Positions 23,818 to 32,887 are shown, counted from the stretch's first letter. The stretch: DNA of 64,000 nt from Alistipes sp. (GCA_020026415.1 JAHHQL010000002.1:1-64000); one strand, 5' to 3'. The notes: generated by a model from the letters alone, not told the origin. Made by a program: numbers and translations.

Positions 23818-25392
23818 ATGAAAATGATCAAACGAACCCTCTTCGGACTGTTCATGGCGGGAGTGCTGATGACCTCCTGCGCCAAGGACGTCGAGGAGAA
23901 TATCAACCACTACGAGTCGATGTCGCTCAAAGCGTGGATCAATCAGAATAATCCCGATGTGATCGGCAATTTCCGCAAGGTCGATTCGAAGGGGTCGGGG
24001 TATTATTTCGACATCCTCGATCCGGGAGATGTCTCCGCAGAGTCGATTCCGATCGGCAAGAAGGATGTGTGGGTGCATTTCAAATACACGGCACGCGACC
24101 TGAACGGCAACATCGTGCTGACGCGTGATGCCCACAACGCCCGTCTTTTGAACACTTTCACCAAATATACGCACTATGTGCCTTATTTCCGCTTCGTGGG
24201 CGACGAGAACGTCGGGATGATGGAAGGTGCTTACCTTGCCATGCGCGATACGCTTACGATGAGCGGGGAGTATTTCGAGAAGTACCGCGAAGAGCGCGGG
24301 TTCGACTCGGAAACCTACCGCCTGCGCATCGGATCGAAGGTGGTACTTTACTGCCCGTCGATCTTGATCGGCAACAGCGTAAACGGATCGGGCGGTTACG
24401 AAGGTCAGACTTCGTTGTCGGCTCAGCGTCCCGTGCGTGTCGAGATCGAGGTGTGCGATACGACGACCAACCCGTTGAAGGTGGAGGGTAACATCGTGGA
24501 CAAGTTCTGCGAGGACAACGGCGGTTTGCAGATCTACACCAAGGAGGAGAACGGCGTGGACATCCCGACCGATCCCGACGACATGCACCACCCCTACAAT
24601 CCCCGGTCGAAGCGTTGGGTGTCGGCATCCGACACGATCGCGCAGGTCTATGTGAACCACCGCTACGATCCCCGAACCGACCGTTTCAACTATCCGAACC
24701 GCTATAATGTGGGGTTGGAACCCTACAACGGCGAGGATCTGGATCAGAAGATCGCCGATGTGCTGATGAAGCGTTTCCATAAGGACAGCGTATATATAGG
24801 TGCGGACAAACTCAAGGCCGACACGGTAAAGTTGGACGGCAACGCCAAGATTTGGTATATCGGTCGTTTCACCGACGGATTCATCTTCGATACGAATATC
24901 GACGAGGTGAAGGAACTCATCTACGGCAAAGATTTTCAGAAGGGGAAGGTGTTGGATTATACGCCGAAATCGGGCGGTCTGATCAAAGGCTTCTACTATG
25001 CCGTGCCGCAGTTGAAATACGGCCAGTGGGCATCGTTCATCACGGTTTCGACGTTTGCCTACGGTGTAGCCGGCAAGCAGGGTATGACCTCGACTTCATC
25101 GTCGGGCGGCATGACCAGTTACGACTATTTCAACTACCTGAACTATATCAATAACTACTACGGCGGCGGCTACATGGGCGGCTACATGGATGGTTATTAC
25201 GGCGGTTTCGGCGGCTTTGGAGGCGGTTACGGTTATGGCTACGGCGGCGGCTATTATGGCGATTACTACGGTGATTATTACGGTATGGGTGCAGGTAATC
25301 CCGCAACCACGGTGAAGACCGTGACGACCGAAATTCCGTCGTTCGAACCGTTGATTTTCCAGTTCTACATTGAACCCAAACAGAAGAAATAG
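23818..25392 (+). CDS. FKBP-like lipoprotein with a Gly/Tyr-rich insertion
   Basis: A 524-residue lipoprotein (lipobox L-M-T-S-C). The sequence suggests two FKBP-like units: one in about 35-215, with a pocket-like F-R-F-V-G and I-G-S-K-V-V-L-Y-C-P, and a C-terminal unit from about 340. In the latter, G-Q-W-A-S-F-I-T-V-S-T-F-A-Y-G should run straight into I-P-S-F-E-P-L-I-F-Q-F-Y-I, but some 80 residues of Ser/Asn/Tyr then Gly/Tyr repeats (about 423-505) intervene. It forms an operon with the smaller FKBP-like lipoprotein. It is probably anchored to an envelope membrane; exact role unknown. Confidence 0.8.
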   Translation: MKMIKRTLFGLFMAGVLMTSCAKDVEENINHYESMSLKAWINQNNPDVIGNFRKVDSKGSGYYFDILDPGDVSAESIPIGKKDVWVHFKYTARDLNGNIVLTRDAHNARLLNTFTKYTHYVPYFRFVGDENVGMMEGAYLAMRDTLTMSGEYFEKYREERGFDSETYRLRIGSKVVLYCPSILIGNSVNGSGGYEGQTSLSAQRPVRVEIEVCDTTTNPLKVEGNIVDKFCEDNGGLQIYTKEENGVDIPTDPDDMHHPYNPRSKRWVSASDTIAQVYVNHRYDPRTDRFNYPNRYNVGLEPYNGEDLDQKIADVLMKRFHKDSVYIGADKLKADTVKLDGNAKIWYIGRFTDGFIFDTNIDEVKELIYGKDFQKGKVLDYTPKSGGLIKGFYYAVPQLKYGQWASFITVSTFAYGVAGKQGMTSTSSSGGMTSYDYFNYLNYINNYYGGGYMGGYMDGYYGGFGGFGGGYGYGYGGGYYGDYYGDYYGMGAGNPATTVKTVTTEIPSFEPLIFQFYIEPKQKK

Positions 25393-25762
25393 GCGGGTTT
25401 TCCGCAAATCGGCAAAAGGCGATCCTTGGAAAAGGATCGCCTTGTTTTTTTTGAGACTGATGAGGCGCGGTTGGTAAATAAAACGGGGACGGACGAAGTT
25501 CCGAAAACGGACGTTCTTTCGGGTGAGGAATCTTTTGGCGGATTTCGGGCGTGAGAATTTGTTGCAGAACGGAAATGCTTCGTTAAAGTCTGTCTTGGAG
25601 GCGGTTGGAGGGGAAAAAAGGAAGGATTTCGGTGGGTGTTTTTTACCATTTGGCAGAAAAATTGTTATTCCGAAGAGCGAATTATTTCGGGTTTAATTTT
25701 GATATGTCAAATTATATGCTTAATTTAGTTCTCAGAAATTCCAACTTAAAACACAAGTCGAT
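25393..25762. other. Intergenic region before the small HTH gene
   Basis: Apart from the terminator at 25416-25452, this 370-base gap becomes AT-rich after about 25650. No clear TAnnTTTG box for the HTH gene and no further ORF with family resemblance was seen. Confidence 0.4.
25416..25452 (+). terminator. Terminator of the FKBP operon
   Basis: AAGGCGATCCTT pairs with AGGATCGCCTT, followed after G by eight T residues. Confidence 0.85.
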
Positions 25763-26008
25763 ATGATTATTACATTTAACGAATTGCGTCGAATTAAAGA
25801 CAAATTACCGAGCGGAAGCTCGCAACGCATTGCAGATGAGTTAGGAATCGATGCCGATACCGTTCGCAACTATTTCGGCGGTCAGCATGACGATGCTAAA
25901 GAGTGTGTCGGTGTCCATTTCGAACCGGGACCCGACGGCGGTATGGTTACGTTGGATGACACGAGGATTCTTGATGTTGCAATGCGTATTCTGAGTGAAC
26001 AGGAATAA
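25763..26008 (+). CDS. Small HTH DNA-binding-like protein
   Basis: An 81-residue protein. Residues 17-40 (S-G-S-S-Q-R-I-A-D-E-L-G-I then D-T-V-R-N-Y-F-G-G) form a clear helix-turn-helix, and the second half has a G-P-D-G-G-M-V-x-L-D-D-T-x-I-L motif typical of a small Bacteroidetes family often labelled DNA-binding protein. Target unknown. It stands alone, with a hairpin terminator at 26097-26135. Confidence 0.75.
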   Translation: MIITFNELRRIKDKLPSGSSQRIADELGIDADTVRNYFGGQHDDAKECVGVHFEPGPDGGMVTLDDTRILDVAMRILSEQE

Positions 26009-26096
26009 ATCACAAAAAACGGAGCATTTGAAAAAAATGTGATTGTCGTTCAGGACACATCCCCTTGCAGATGAGGGGAACGAATCACGGATAAGG

Positions 26097-26135
26097 CGTA
26101 GTGGCAGAGCAGGTCTGCCGCTACGTTTTTGTTTT
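26097..26135 (+). terminator. Terminator after the small HTH gene
   Basis: GTAGTGGCAGA pairs with TCTGCCGCTAC (one G-T pair) and is followed by GTTTTTGTTTT. Confidence 0.75.
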
Positions 26136-26372
26136 CGGGAGAGCAGGAAAGCAAATACCGTGGAAAACGGGGCATTGTGCCGAGTGATATTAAAAAATTG
26201 AACAACCGTTCTTTGCACCCGCTTTTCCCTTAAGTTTTTGAAAACGAGCCACGCACATCCCATTTTGTCCCCGATCGGCTGAAAAAGGGATTTGAGGACA
26301 AATATCGACTCTTTTTTCGGAATAAGCGGTTAATTTTAATCGGAGTTTCGACGTTTTTTCATTCTTTTTGAT

Positions 26373-26380
26373 TATCTTTG
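26373..26380 (+). promoter_or_regulatory. -7 promoter box for secDF
   Basis: TATCTTTG matches TAnnTTTG. The leader to the ATG at 26439 is about 50 bases of AT-rich sequence. Confidence 0.65.
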
Positions 26381-26438
26381 CGTGCTATTGAGCAAGAACA
26401 AAAATCAAATAAACAATAATAAATTTTTTTTAACTCAA

Positions 26439-29432
26439 ATGCAAAGTAAAGGCTTTATTAAACTCATCGCGGGTTTGTTGATTCTCGCATGTGTTTATCA
26501 ACTCTCGTTCACGTTCAAAACACGCAGCGTAGAGAAGAAGGCGGCCGAGTATGCCGCGCAGTTCCCCCAAGACACGACAGCCGAGCGACACTACCTCGAC
26601 TCGATGATGAAGGAGACGGTTTACAATTTGGGATTCACTTCCTTCACCTACAAGATGTGTAAGGAGAAGGAATTGAACCTCGGTCTTGACCTGAAGGGCG
26701 GTATGAACGTCATGCTGGAAGTTCAGGTCGAGGACGTCATCAAGGCTCTGGCCGGTGACAATGTCAAAGATCCCGTGTTCCGGGAAACCGTTGCCGAGGT
26801 GGAGAAGATGAAATCCAACCATTTCGTGGACGACTTCGCCAAGGTATGGGCGGAGAAGAGCAACGGCCGTTCGTTGTCGTCGCTGTTCGTAAATCCCGAT
26901 CGCCGCGACATCACGCTCGATACGCCGGACGATGATGTTGTCAAGATCCTCAAGGAGGATGTCGAGAAGGCAATCGCCGCTTCGTTTAACGTATTGCGCA
27001 GCCGTATCGACAACTTCGGTGTGACGCAGCCCAACATTCTCCGCCTGCCGAACTCGAACCGTATTCTGGTCGAGTTGCCGGGTGTCAAGGAGCCGGATCG
27101 TGTTCGTGACCTGTTGAAGGGTACCGCATCGCTGGAGTTCTGGACGACCTATACCATCAACGAACTGATGAACTCGCTGACTCAGGCCGACGCCGTGGTT
27201 CGCCGCGAGTTGCTCGCCCAGCAGAAGCACGAGACTAAAGAGGCTACTGAGGAGACTCCCACCGAAGAGAAAGCCGAAGCACAGACTCTGGCCGACAAGG
27301 TTGCCCGGACCGAGCAGCCCGAAGAGATCGCCGAGGGCGACTCGTACAACTCGGAGGAGCACCCCTTGTTCTCGGTGTTGGATCCCCGTTACGGCGGCGG
27401 TGCTGCCGTAGGTGCCGCCTACAAGGCTGACATGGCTACCGTGGACAAATATCTGGCAATGCCCGCTGTTCGCGCGCTGTTCCCCGCCGATGTGGAGTTT
27501 AAGTGGGGCAACAAGGCCGAGGATCAGTTGGACGGCCGTTTCCAGTTGTATGCAATCCGCATCACCACACCCGATAAGAAGGCTCCTCTCGACGGTTCGT
27601 TCGTAACCGATGCTTCGGAGCAGTATCAGCAGCACGGTGCACAGGCCGAGGTCTCGATGACGATGAACTCGGAGGGTGCACAGCGTTGGGCCCGTCTGAC
27701 GGGTGAGAATGTCGGCAAGCACATCGCCATCGTTCTGGACGGTCGCGTTTGCTCGGCTCCCGTTGTAAACGGCAAGATCGACAAGGGCGTTTCGCAGATC
27801 ACCGGTAACTTCACCATTCAGGAGGCCAAGGACTTGGCAAACATCCTCGTTTCGGGTAAGATCCCCGCTCCCGCAACCATCGTTCACGATACGGTTGTCG
27901 GTCCTTCGCTGGGACAGGAGTCGATCAATGCAGGTCTGTTCTCGTTCATCGTGGCCTTCATCCTCGTCTTGCTCTACATGGGTCTGTTCTATAAGACCGC
28001 AGGCTGGATGTCCGATATCGCACTGTTGTTGAACGTATTCCTGCTGATGGGTGTACTCGTGTCGTTCGGTGCCGTGCTGACCCTGCCGGGTATCGCGGGT
28101 ATCGTACTGACGATGGGTATGGCTGTGGATGCCAACGTCATCATCTACGAACGTATCAAGGAGGAGTTGCGTGGCGGTAAGGGCTTGTCGCTCGCCATCA
28201 CCGAAGGTTTCTCGAAGGCTTATTCGGCCATCATCGACGGTAACCTTACGACCATCATCACCGGTATCGTTCTGTTTGTATTCGGTACGGGTCCGGTTCA
28301 GGGCTTTGCCACTACGCTGATCATCGGTATCATCACTTCGCTGTTCAGTGCAATCTTCATCACCCGTCTGATGATCGAGTGGGCTGTCTCCAAGTTCGGT
28401 CACATCACGTTCTCAAGATCGTGGTCGGAGCGATTCCTGTCGAACACCAATGTCGATTTCCTGAGCCTGCGTAAGATCTCTTACATCGTTGCTGTTGCCA
28501 TCATCGCTGTTTCGTGCCTTTCGTTCGCCATCCGTGGTTTGAACAAGGGTACCGAGTTCACCGGCGGTCGTGCTTATGTCATCCGTTTCGACAAGGAGGT
28601 TCTGGCCGAGGATGTACGTTCGCGCGTTGAGAAGGGCTTCACCGAGAAAGCCGATGCCGATGCCGCTTCGATCAGTACTTCGGTAACGCAGTTCGGTAAC
28701 GCCAACCAGATGCGTGTTGTAACCCAGTACAAGTTCGATGATACCTCGGAGGAGGCAACCAAGGAGATTCAGTCGATTCTCTACGAGTCGTTAAAGGATC
28801 TTTATCAGGAGCCGCTCTCTTTCTCGGACTTCGTAAATACGCAGAACAACATCAACGGTATCACCACTTCGGATAAGATCGGTCCTTCGATCGCTCACGA
28901 TATGACGATGAACGCCATCTACTCGATCCTCTTCTCGCTGTTGGCAATCGGTTTGTACATCACCTTCCGATTCAAGTACTGGCAGTGGGCTTCGGGTGCA
29001 ACGCTTGCACTGGCATTCAACGCCCTGTTGGTAATCGGTCTGTTCTCGTTGCTCTACGGTATCGTGCCTTTCAACCTTGAGGTTAATCAGGCATTCATTG
29101 CCGCCATCCTGACCATCATCGGTTATGCGATCAATGATACGGTGGTTGTATTCGACCGTATCCGTGAGTACATGGGTCTGTATCCCAAGCGTGACTTCAA
29201 GGAGAACGTAAACAACGCAATCAACTCGACCCTGTCGCGTACCATCAACACTTCGGGTACGACGTTGGTTACCTTGCTTGCCATCTTCTTCTTCGGCGGT
29301 GAAACCATCCGTGGTTTCGTGTTCGCCCTGACGATCGGTGTCGTAGTCGGTACGGCTGCCACCATCTTCATCGCAACTCCCATCGCTTACGACCTGATGA
29401 AGAAACGTATGGAAAAGAGTCTGAAGAAGTAA
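26439..29432 (+). CDS. secDF: SecDF fused protein-export membrane protein
   Basis: A 997-residue fusion of SecD and SecF, the RND-type accessory that uses the proton gradient to pull proteins through SecYEG. The SecD half has the first transmembrane helix at 8-25, D-L-K-G-G-M motif, periplasmic domain with an acidic Glu/Thr-rich insert (about 265-320), and the membrane block with G-M-A-V-D-A-N-V-I-I-Y-E-R. The SecF half has T-E-F-T-G-G and the Y-A-I-N-D-T-V-V-V-F-D-R-I-R-E motif. The ATG at 26439 is preferred to an upstream in-frame start that lies in the AT-rich leader. Single-gene unit with its own promoter and terminator. Confidence 0.97.
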   Translation: MQSKGFIKLIAGLLILACVYQLSFTFKTRSVEKKAAEYAAQFPQDTTAERHYLDSMMKETVYNLGFTSFTYKMCKEKELNLGLDLKGGMNVMLEVQVEDVIKALAGDNVKDPVFRETVAEVEKMKSNHFVDDFAKVWAEKSNGRSLSSLFVNPDRRDITLDTPDDDVVKILKEDVEKAIAASFNVLRSRIDNFGVTQPNILRLPNSNRILVELPGVKEPDRVRDLLKGTASLEFWTTYTINELMNSLTQADAVVRRELLAQQKHETKEATEETPTEEKAEAQTLADKVARTEQPEEIAEGDSYNSEEHPLFSVLDPRYGGGAAVGAAYKADMATVDKYLAMPAVRALFPADVEFKWGNKAEDQLDGRFQLYAIRITTPDKKAPLDGSFVTDASEQYQQHGAQAEVSMTMNSEGAQRWARLTGENVGKHIAIVLDGRVCSAPVVNGKIDKGVSQITGNFTIQEAKDLANILVSGKIPAPATIVHDTVVGPSLGQESINAGLFSFIVAFILVLLYMGLFYKTAGWMSDIALLLNVFLLMGVLVSFGAVLTLPGIAGIVLTMGMAVDANVIIYERIKEELRGGKGLSLAITEGFSKAYSAIIDGNLTTIITGIVLFVFGTGPVQGFATTLIIGIITSLFSAIFITRLMIEWAVSKFGHITFSRSWSERFLSNTNVDFLSLRKISYIVAVAIIAVSCLSFAIRGLNKGTEFTGGRAYVIRFDKEVLAEDVRSRVEKGFTEKADADAASISTSVTQFGNANQMRVVTQYKFDDTSEEATKEIQSILYESLKDLYQEPLSFSDFVNTQNNINGITTSDKIGPSIAHDMTMNAIYSILFSLLAIGLYITFRFKYWQWASGATLALAFNALLVIGLFSLLYGIVPFNLEVNQAFIAAILTIIGYAINDTVVVFDRIREYMGLYPKRDFKENVNNAINSTLSRTINTSGTTLVTLLAIFFFGGETIRGFVFALTIGVVVGTAATIFIATPIAYDLMKKRMEKSLKK

Positions 29433-29455
29433 TTCGTTCAAAGACATACACTCCG

Positions 29456-29498
29456 AATAAAATGGATTGCCGTATTGCGGCAATCCATTTTATTTTTT
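29456..29498 (+). terminator. Terminator of secDF, abutting the ybbR promoter
   Basis: A long inverted repeat (AATAAAATGGATTGCC / GGCAATCCATTTTATT) is followed by T residues, which run straight into the TATCTTTG box of the next gene. Confidence 0.85.
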
Positions 29499-29505
29499 AT
29501 CTTTG
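29498..29505 (+). promoter_or_regulatory. -7 promoter box for the ybbR-coaE-folP operon
   Basis: TATCTTTG, 11 bases before the ATG at 29516, so the leader is very short. Confidence 0.6.
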
Positions 29506-29515
29506 TCGGAAAGAT

Positions 29516-29986
29516 ATGTTTAAAAAGATTATGGAAAAGATGCTCAAATGGTTGCGACATTCCGTATCGCCGATTTTTCTGGCACTGCTTGTCGCGTCGT
29601 TCGTGTTGTGGTACATTGCCAAACTGAACTACACCTATACGACCGAACAGGTTATGAAAGTGCAGTTGGATGACCGTGAGTTTGAGGTACAGTGTGTGGT
29701 TGAGGGACTGGGTACGAATCTTTTCAAGTATCAGGTCTATATGGACAAGCACCTCACGCTGCCTTCGGGTAAGATTGGTTATCAGAAGGTCGATCTCGAA
29801 GCGCGTAAGGAAGATCCGCGTGTGGCACGACTTTCGACCGACCGCGAATGGGTCGAGTTGGATCCTCAGGCGATCAAGGAGGCGATTTCGGTGCAGTGCA
29901 GTGACATCAAGATCCTTTCGGTCGTGGCACCGATCATCGAAAAGCCCACACCGAAGGAAGTTGCCGGGGAGGAGAAGAAAAAGTAG
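29516..29986 (+). CDS. YbbR/CdaR-like membrane protein
   Basis: A 156-residue protein with one N-terminal transmembrane segment (about 18-35, ending V-L-W-Y-I-A-K-L) and an extracytoplasmic beta-rich YbbR-type segment. In Firmicutes CdaR (YbbR) regulates CdaA. Bacteroidales YbbR-like proteins commonly precede coaE, as here. This one is short, with room for only one to two YbbR repeats. The ATG at 29516 is used because the upstream 18 codons fall inside the secDF terminator and promoter. coaE starts 39 bases downstream. A link to the distant cdaA is inference. Confidence 0.75.
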   Translation: MFKKIMEKMLKWLRHSVSPIFLALLVASFVLWYIAKLNYTYTTEQVMKVQLDDREFEVQCVVEGLGTNLFKYQVYMDKHLTLPSGKIGYQKVDLEARKEDPRVARLSTDREWVELDPQAIKEAISVQCSDIKILSVVAPIIEKPTPKEVAGEEKKK

Positions 29987-30025
29987 AATCCGAAAAACGA
30001 TCTGCGAAGCGGAATTTTCAAAAAA

Positions 30026-30634
30026 ATGATAAAAATAGGAATTACAGGCGGTATCGGTTGTGGCAAAAGCACCGTATGCCGCCTTTTTGCACAAAAGGGA
30101 GTCGGGGTCTATGATTCCGACCGCGAGGCCAGACGCCTGATGAATACCGACCCTGCATTGCGCGATGCGATTGCCAAACGATTTGGCGAAGCGATCTATC
30201 GTTCGGGCGAACTCGACCGTAAGACATTGGCCGAAAAGGTGTTTGCCGACAGCGAGGCACTTAAAGATCTGAATGCTCTGGTGCATCCTGTTGTAATGCA
30301 CGATTTTGAAGAATGGGCGGAGCGTCAGGAGGGAAATTATGTCCTTTTGGAGAGTGCCATTCTCTTCGAGGCGGGATTGCAGGACAGGGTCGATCACACG
30401 ATTGTGGTGATGGCTCCCGAATCGTTGCGTATAAAGCGTGCCGCCAAGCGAGACGGATGCTCCGAGGAGACGATCCGCCGCCGTATTGCCGCGCAGATGC
30501 CGGAGGAGGAGTTGGCCAAACGTGCCGGGCAGGTGATCGTAAACATCAAGGAAGAAGATTTGGAGGGTGCGGTCAATTACCTGCACCATCTCTATGAAAT
30601 GGAGGCGGGAAAGGCCTCTTTAAACAAACAGTAA
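30026..30634 (+). CDS. coaE: Dephospho-CoA kinase
   Basis: A 202-residue P-loop kinase for the last step of coenzyme A synthesis. The Walker A is G-I-G-C-G-K-S-T (9-16), followed by D-S-D in the substrate site, L-V-H-P-V-V and E-S-A-I-L-F-E-A-G. Length is normal. folP starts 3 bases after its stop, indicating one operon with the YbbR-like gene upstream. Confidence 0.96.
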   Translation: MIKIGITGGIGCGKSTVCRLFAQKGVGVYDSDREARRLMNTDPALRDAIAKRFGEAIYRSGELDRKTLAEKVFADSEALKDLNALVHPVVMHDFEEWAERQEGNYVLLESAILFEAGLQDRVDHTIVVMAPESLRIKRAAKRDGCSEETIRRRIAAQMPEEELAKRAGQVIVNIKEEDLEGAVNYLHHLYEMEAGKASLNKQ

Positions 30635-30637
30635 ATC

Positions 30638-31462
30638 ATGAAACGGGATTTTATGCGGCCGCAGGTTATGGCCATTTTGAACGTGACGCCCGATTCGTTT
30701 TATGAGGGCAGTCGCAAACAGGACTCCGAGACGATTCGTGAGCGTGTGCGCGAGACGGTCGCCCAAGGAGCATCCATGATCGACGTGGGCGGTTATTCGT
30801 CGCGTCCGGGGGCAGACGAGGTGTCGCCTGAAGAGGAGTGGCGAAGAGTGCGTCTGGGTGTGGGCATTGTGCGCGAGGTCGCACCCCGCATCACCGTATC
30901 GGTCGATACGTTCCGTGCGGAGGTGGCGCGCCGTGCTGTCGAAGAGTTCGGCGAGTTGGTCATCAACGACATCTCGGCCGGAGAACTCGATCCGGAGATG
31001 ATTCCCGAAGTTGCCCGCATGGGTGTTCCGTATATCGCCATGCACATGAAGGGCAATCCCAAGACGATGCAGTCGCAGACGGATTACGAATCGGACATCA
31101 CGTCCGAAGTGCTTGAATATTTCCGCGACAAGTGTGCCTCGTTGCTTACGGCGGGCATTCGTCGCGAGAACCTCATTCTCGATCCCGGATTCGGATTTGC
31201 CAAGACGCTGGAGCAGAATTACGAACTTTTGGGCGGTCTGCACCGTCTGTGCGAGACGGGTTATCCCGTTTTGGCGGGACTTTCGCGCAAGTCGATGATC
31301 TATAAATTGCTGGGTACGACCCCGAAGGAGGCTCTGGCGGGTACTGTGGCTCTGGATTGGGAATGCTTGAGACAGGGGGCGACGATCCTTCGCGTACACG
31401 ATGTGCGCGAGGCGGTCGATTCGGTGCGTCTTTTTGAAATGTTCCAAAAACAAACGAAATAA
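30638..31462 (+). CDS. folP: Dihydropteroate synthase
   Basis: A 274-residue TIM-barrel enzyme that joins p-aminobenzoate to dihydropterin pyrophosphate in folate synthesis; it is the sulfonamide target. Both signatures are present: I-L-N-V-T-P-D-S-F near 13-21 and D-V-G-G-Y-S-S-R-P-G near 48-57, plus D-P-G-F-G-F-A-K-T. Its TAA is directly followed by the GTG start of lolD. Confidence 0.97.
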   Translation: MKRDFMRPQVMAILNVTPDSFYEGSRKQDSETIRERVRETVAQGASMIDVGGYSSRPGADEVSPEEEWRRVRLGVGIVREVAPRITVSVDTFRAEVARRAVEEFGELVINDISAGELDPEMIPEVARMGVPYIAMHMKGNPKTMQSQTDYESDITSEVLEYFRDKCASLLTAGIRRENLILDPGFGFAKTLEQNYELLGGLHRLCETGYPVLAGLSRKSMIYKLLGTTPKEALAGTVALDWECLRQGATILRVHDVREAVDSVRLFEMFQKQTK

Positions 31463-32131
31463 GTGATACGGGTTACGGATATACACAAACGCTTCGGCAA
31501 TTTGGAGGTGCTGAAGGGGGTGAATTTGGAGATTAAGACGGGCGAAGTGGTGTCGATTGTCGGTGCGAGCGGTGCGGGTAAAACCACGCTCCTGCAAATC
31601 ATGGGCGGATTGTCGCGCCCCGACAGCGGATCGGTTACGATCGACGGCGAGGAGATTTTCCGCTTGGGTGACAAGGCTCTTTCGCGGGTGCGCAACCAGA
31701 AGATCGGATTCGTCTTTCAGTTTCATCACCTGCTGCCCGAATTTACGGCCTTCGAGAATGTCTGCATTCCCGGTCTGATTGGCAACCGACCGCAGAAGGA
31801 GGTCGAGGCACGTGCCGGGGAGTTACTCCGCATGGTCAATATCGAGCACCGCCGCAACCATAAACCAGCCCAGTTGTCGGGTGGCGAGCAGCAGCGTGTG
31901 GCGATTGCCCGTGCGCTGATCAATGCGCCTGCCGTATTGCTGGCGGACGAGCCGTCGGGTAATCTCGATTCGAAAAACCGCGATGAGATTCACCGCCTGT
32001 TCTTCGATCTGCGCGATCGGTTGGGGCAGACGATCGTCATCGTGACCCACGACGAGCATCTGGCCGAGATGGCCGACCGCAAAATCGAAATGTCGGACGG
32101 ATTGATTTTGGAAGGATGGACCACGAACTGA
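31463..32131 (+). CDS. lolD: LolD-like ABC transporter ATPase
   Basis: A 222-residue ABC ATPase of the LolD/MacB class: Walker A G-A-S-G-A-G-K-T-T, F-Q-F-H-H-L-L-P-E-F Q-loop (the H-L-L-P-E-F segment is characteristic of LolD), signature L-S-G-G-E-Q-Q-R, Walker B V-L-L-A-D-E-P-S-G-N-L-D. With LolCE it would release lipoproteins from the inner membrane to LolA, which is encoded at 59391. The start is GTG immediately after the folP stop; no ATG fits. Its last 16 bases overlap the next gene. Confidence 0.88.
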   Translation: MIRVTDIHKRFGNLEVLKGVNLEIKTGEVVSIVGASGAGKTTLLQIMGGLSRPDSGSVTIDGEEIFRLGDKALSRVRNQKIGFVFQFHHLLPEFTAFENVCIPGLIGNRPQKEVEARAGELLRMVNIEHRRNHKPAQLSGGEQQRVAIARALINAPAVLLADEPSGNLDSKNRDEIHRLFFDLRDRLGQTIVIVTHDEHLAEMADRKIEMSDGLILEGWTTN

Positions 32132-32886
32132 AAGCGTTGCTCGATCGGTTGTGGGATCGCTACGATCGGACGGAATTTATCGAAGAAGATCCGATTTCGG
32201 TGCCGCACCGCTATACCGACCGCAAGGATCGGGAGGTGGCGGGATTTCTGGCGGCTGCGATTGCTTGGGGGAATCGGCGTTCGATTGTCAGAAGTGCCCG
32301 TCGCATGATGCTTCTGATGGATGACCGACCCGCCGATTTTGTGCGCGAGGCCTCGGATCGGGAACTCGAATTTGTCACTTCTTTCGTACATCGCACCTTC
32401 AACGGGGGCGATTTCCGCGATTTTATTCTTGCCCTGCGCCGTATGGAAGAACGCTTCGGCGGGGTTGGCGCATTTTTTGAGGATCGCTACGAAAAAACAC
32501 ACTCCGTGGCCGAGTGTCTGGCGGATTTCAGAGAGGAGTTCCTCTCGTCGGAACACGATCCGCATTGCGAAAAACACCTTTCGTCGATTCGGCGCGGTGC
32601 TGCCTGCAAGCGGTTGTGCATGTACCTGAAATGGATGGTGCGCCGGGACGATCGCGGGGTGGATTTCGGATTGTGGACACGCATCCCGATGTCGGCTCTG
32701 TACATTCCGCTCGATCTGCATGTGGGCGAGGTAGCACGCGAATTGGGACTTCTGACACGTCGTCAGAACGATTGGAAGGCGGTGGAAGAATTGACCCGCG
32801 TACTGCGCGAATTTGATCCCGAAGATCCCGTGCGCTATGATTTCTCGTTGTTCGGCGCGGGCATGGATCCTCATTGTGAATTATAG
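32116..32886 (+). CDS. TIGR02757 (DUF2400) family protein
   Basis: A 256-residue protein of the conserved TIGR02757 family. Visible hallmarks are D-P-I-S-V-P-H-R-Y, K-D-R-E-V-A-G-F-L-A-A-A-I-A-W-G-N-R, R-L-C-M-Y-L-K-W-M-V-R and a C-terminal D-P-V-R-Y-D-F-S-L-F-G. The fold resembles HhH-GPD DNA glycosylases and a role in DNA repair has been supposed, but no activity can be assigned. It overlaps lolD by 16 bases, so the two are translationally coupled. Confidence 0.9.
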   Translation: MDHELKALLDRLWDRYDRTEFIEEDPISVPHRYTDRKDREVAGFLAAAIAWGNRRSIVRSARRMMLLMDDRPADFVREASDRELEFVTSFVHRTFNGGDFRDFILALRRMEERFGGVGAFFEDRYEKTHSVAECLADFREEFLSSEHDPHCEKHLSSIRRGAACKRLCMYLKWMVRRDDRGVDFGLWTRIPMSALYIPLDLHVGEVARELGLLTRRQNDWKAVEELTRVLREFDPEDPVRYDFSLFGAGMDPHCEL

Positions 32887-32887
32887 C

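Larger units (their letters stand above)
26009..26438. other. Intergenic region before secDF
   Basis: This 430-base gap contains a short G/C stem (TCCCC/GGGGA near 26069-26088), a terminator (26097-26135), about 200 bases with no recognised feature, and the secDF promoter at 26373-26380 with an AT-rich leader. Confidence 0.5.

Noticed and set aside
26065..26090. Possible riboswitch stem ahead of secDF
   Set aside because: The short G/C stem lies upstream of a terminator and far from the secDF start; no known riboswitch core was recognised.
26430..28403. Minus-strand frame of about 660 codons
   Set aside because: Antisense of secDF, which is unmistakable on the plus strand.
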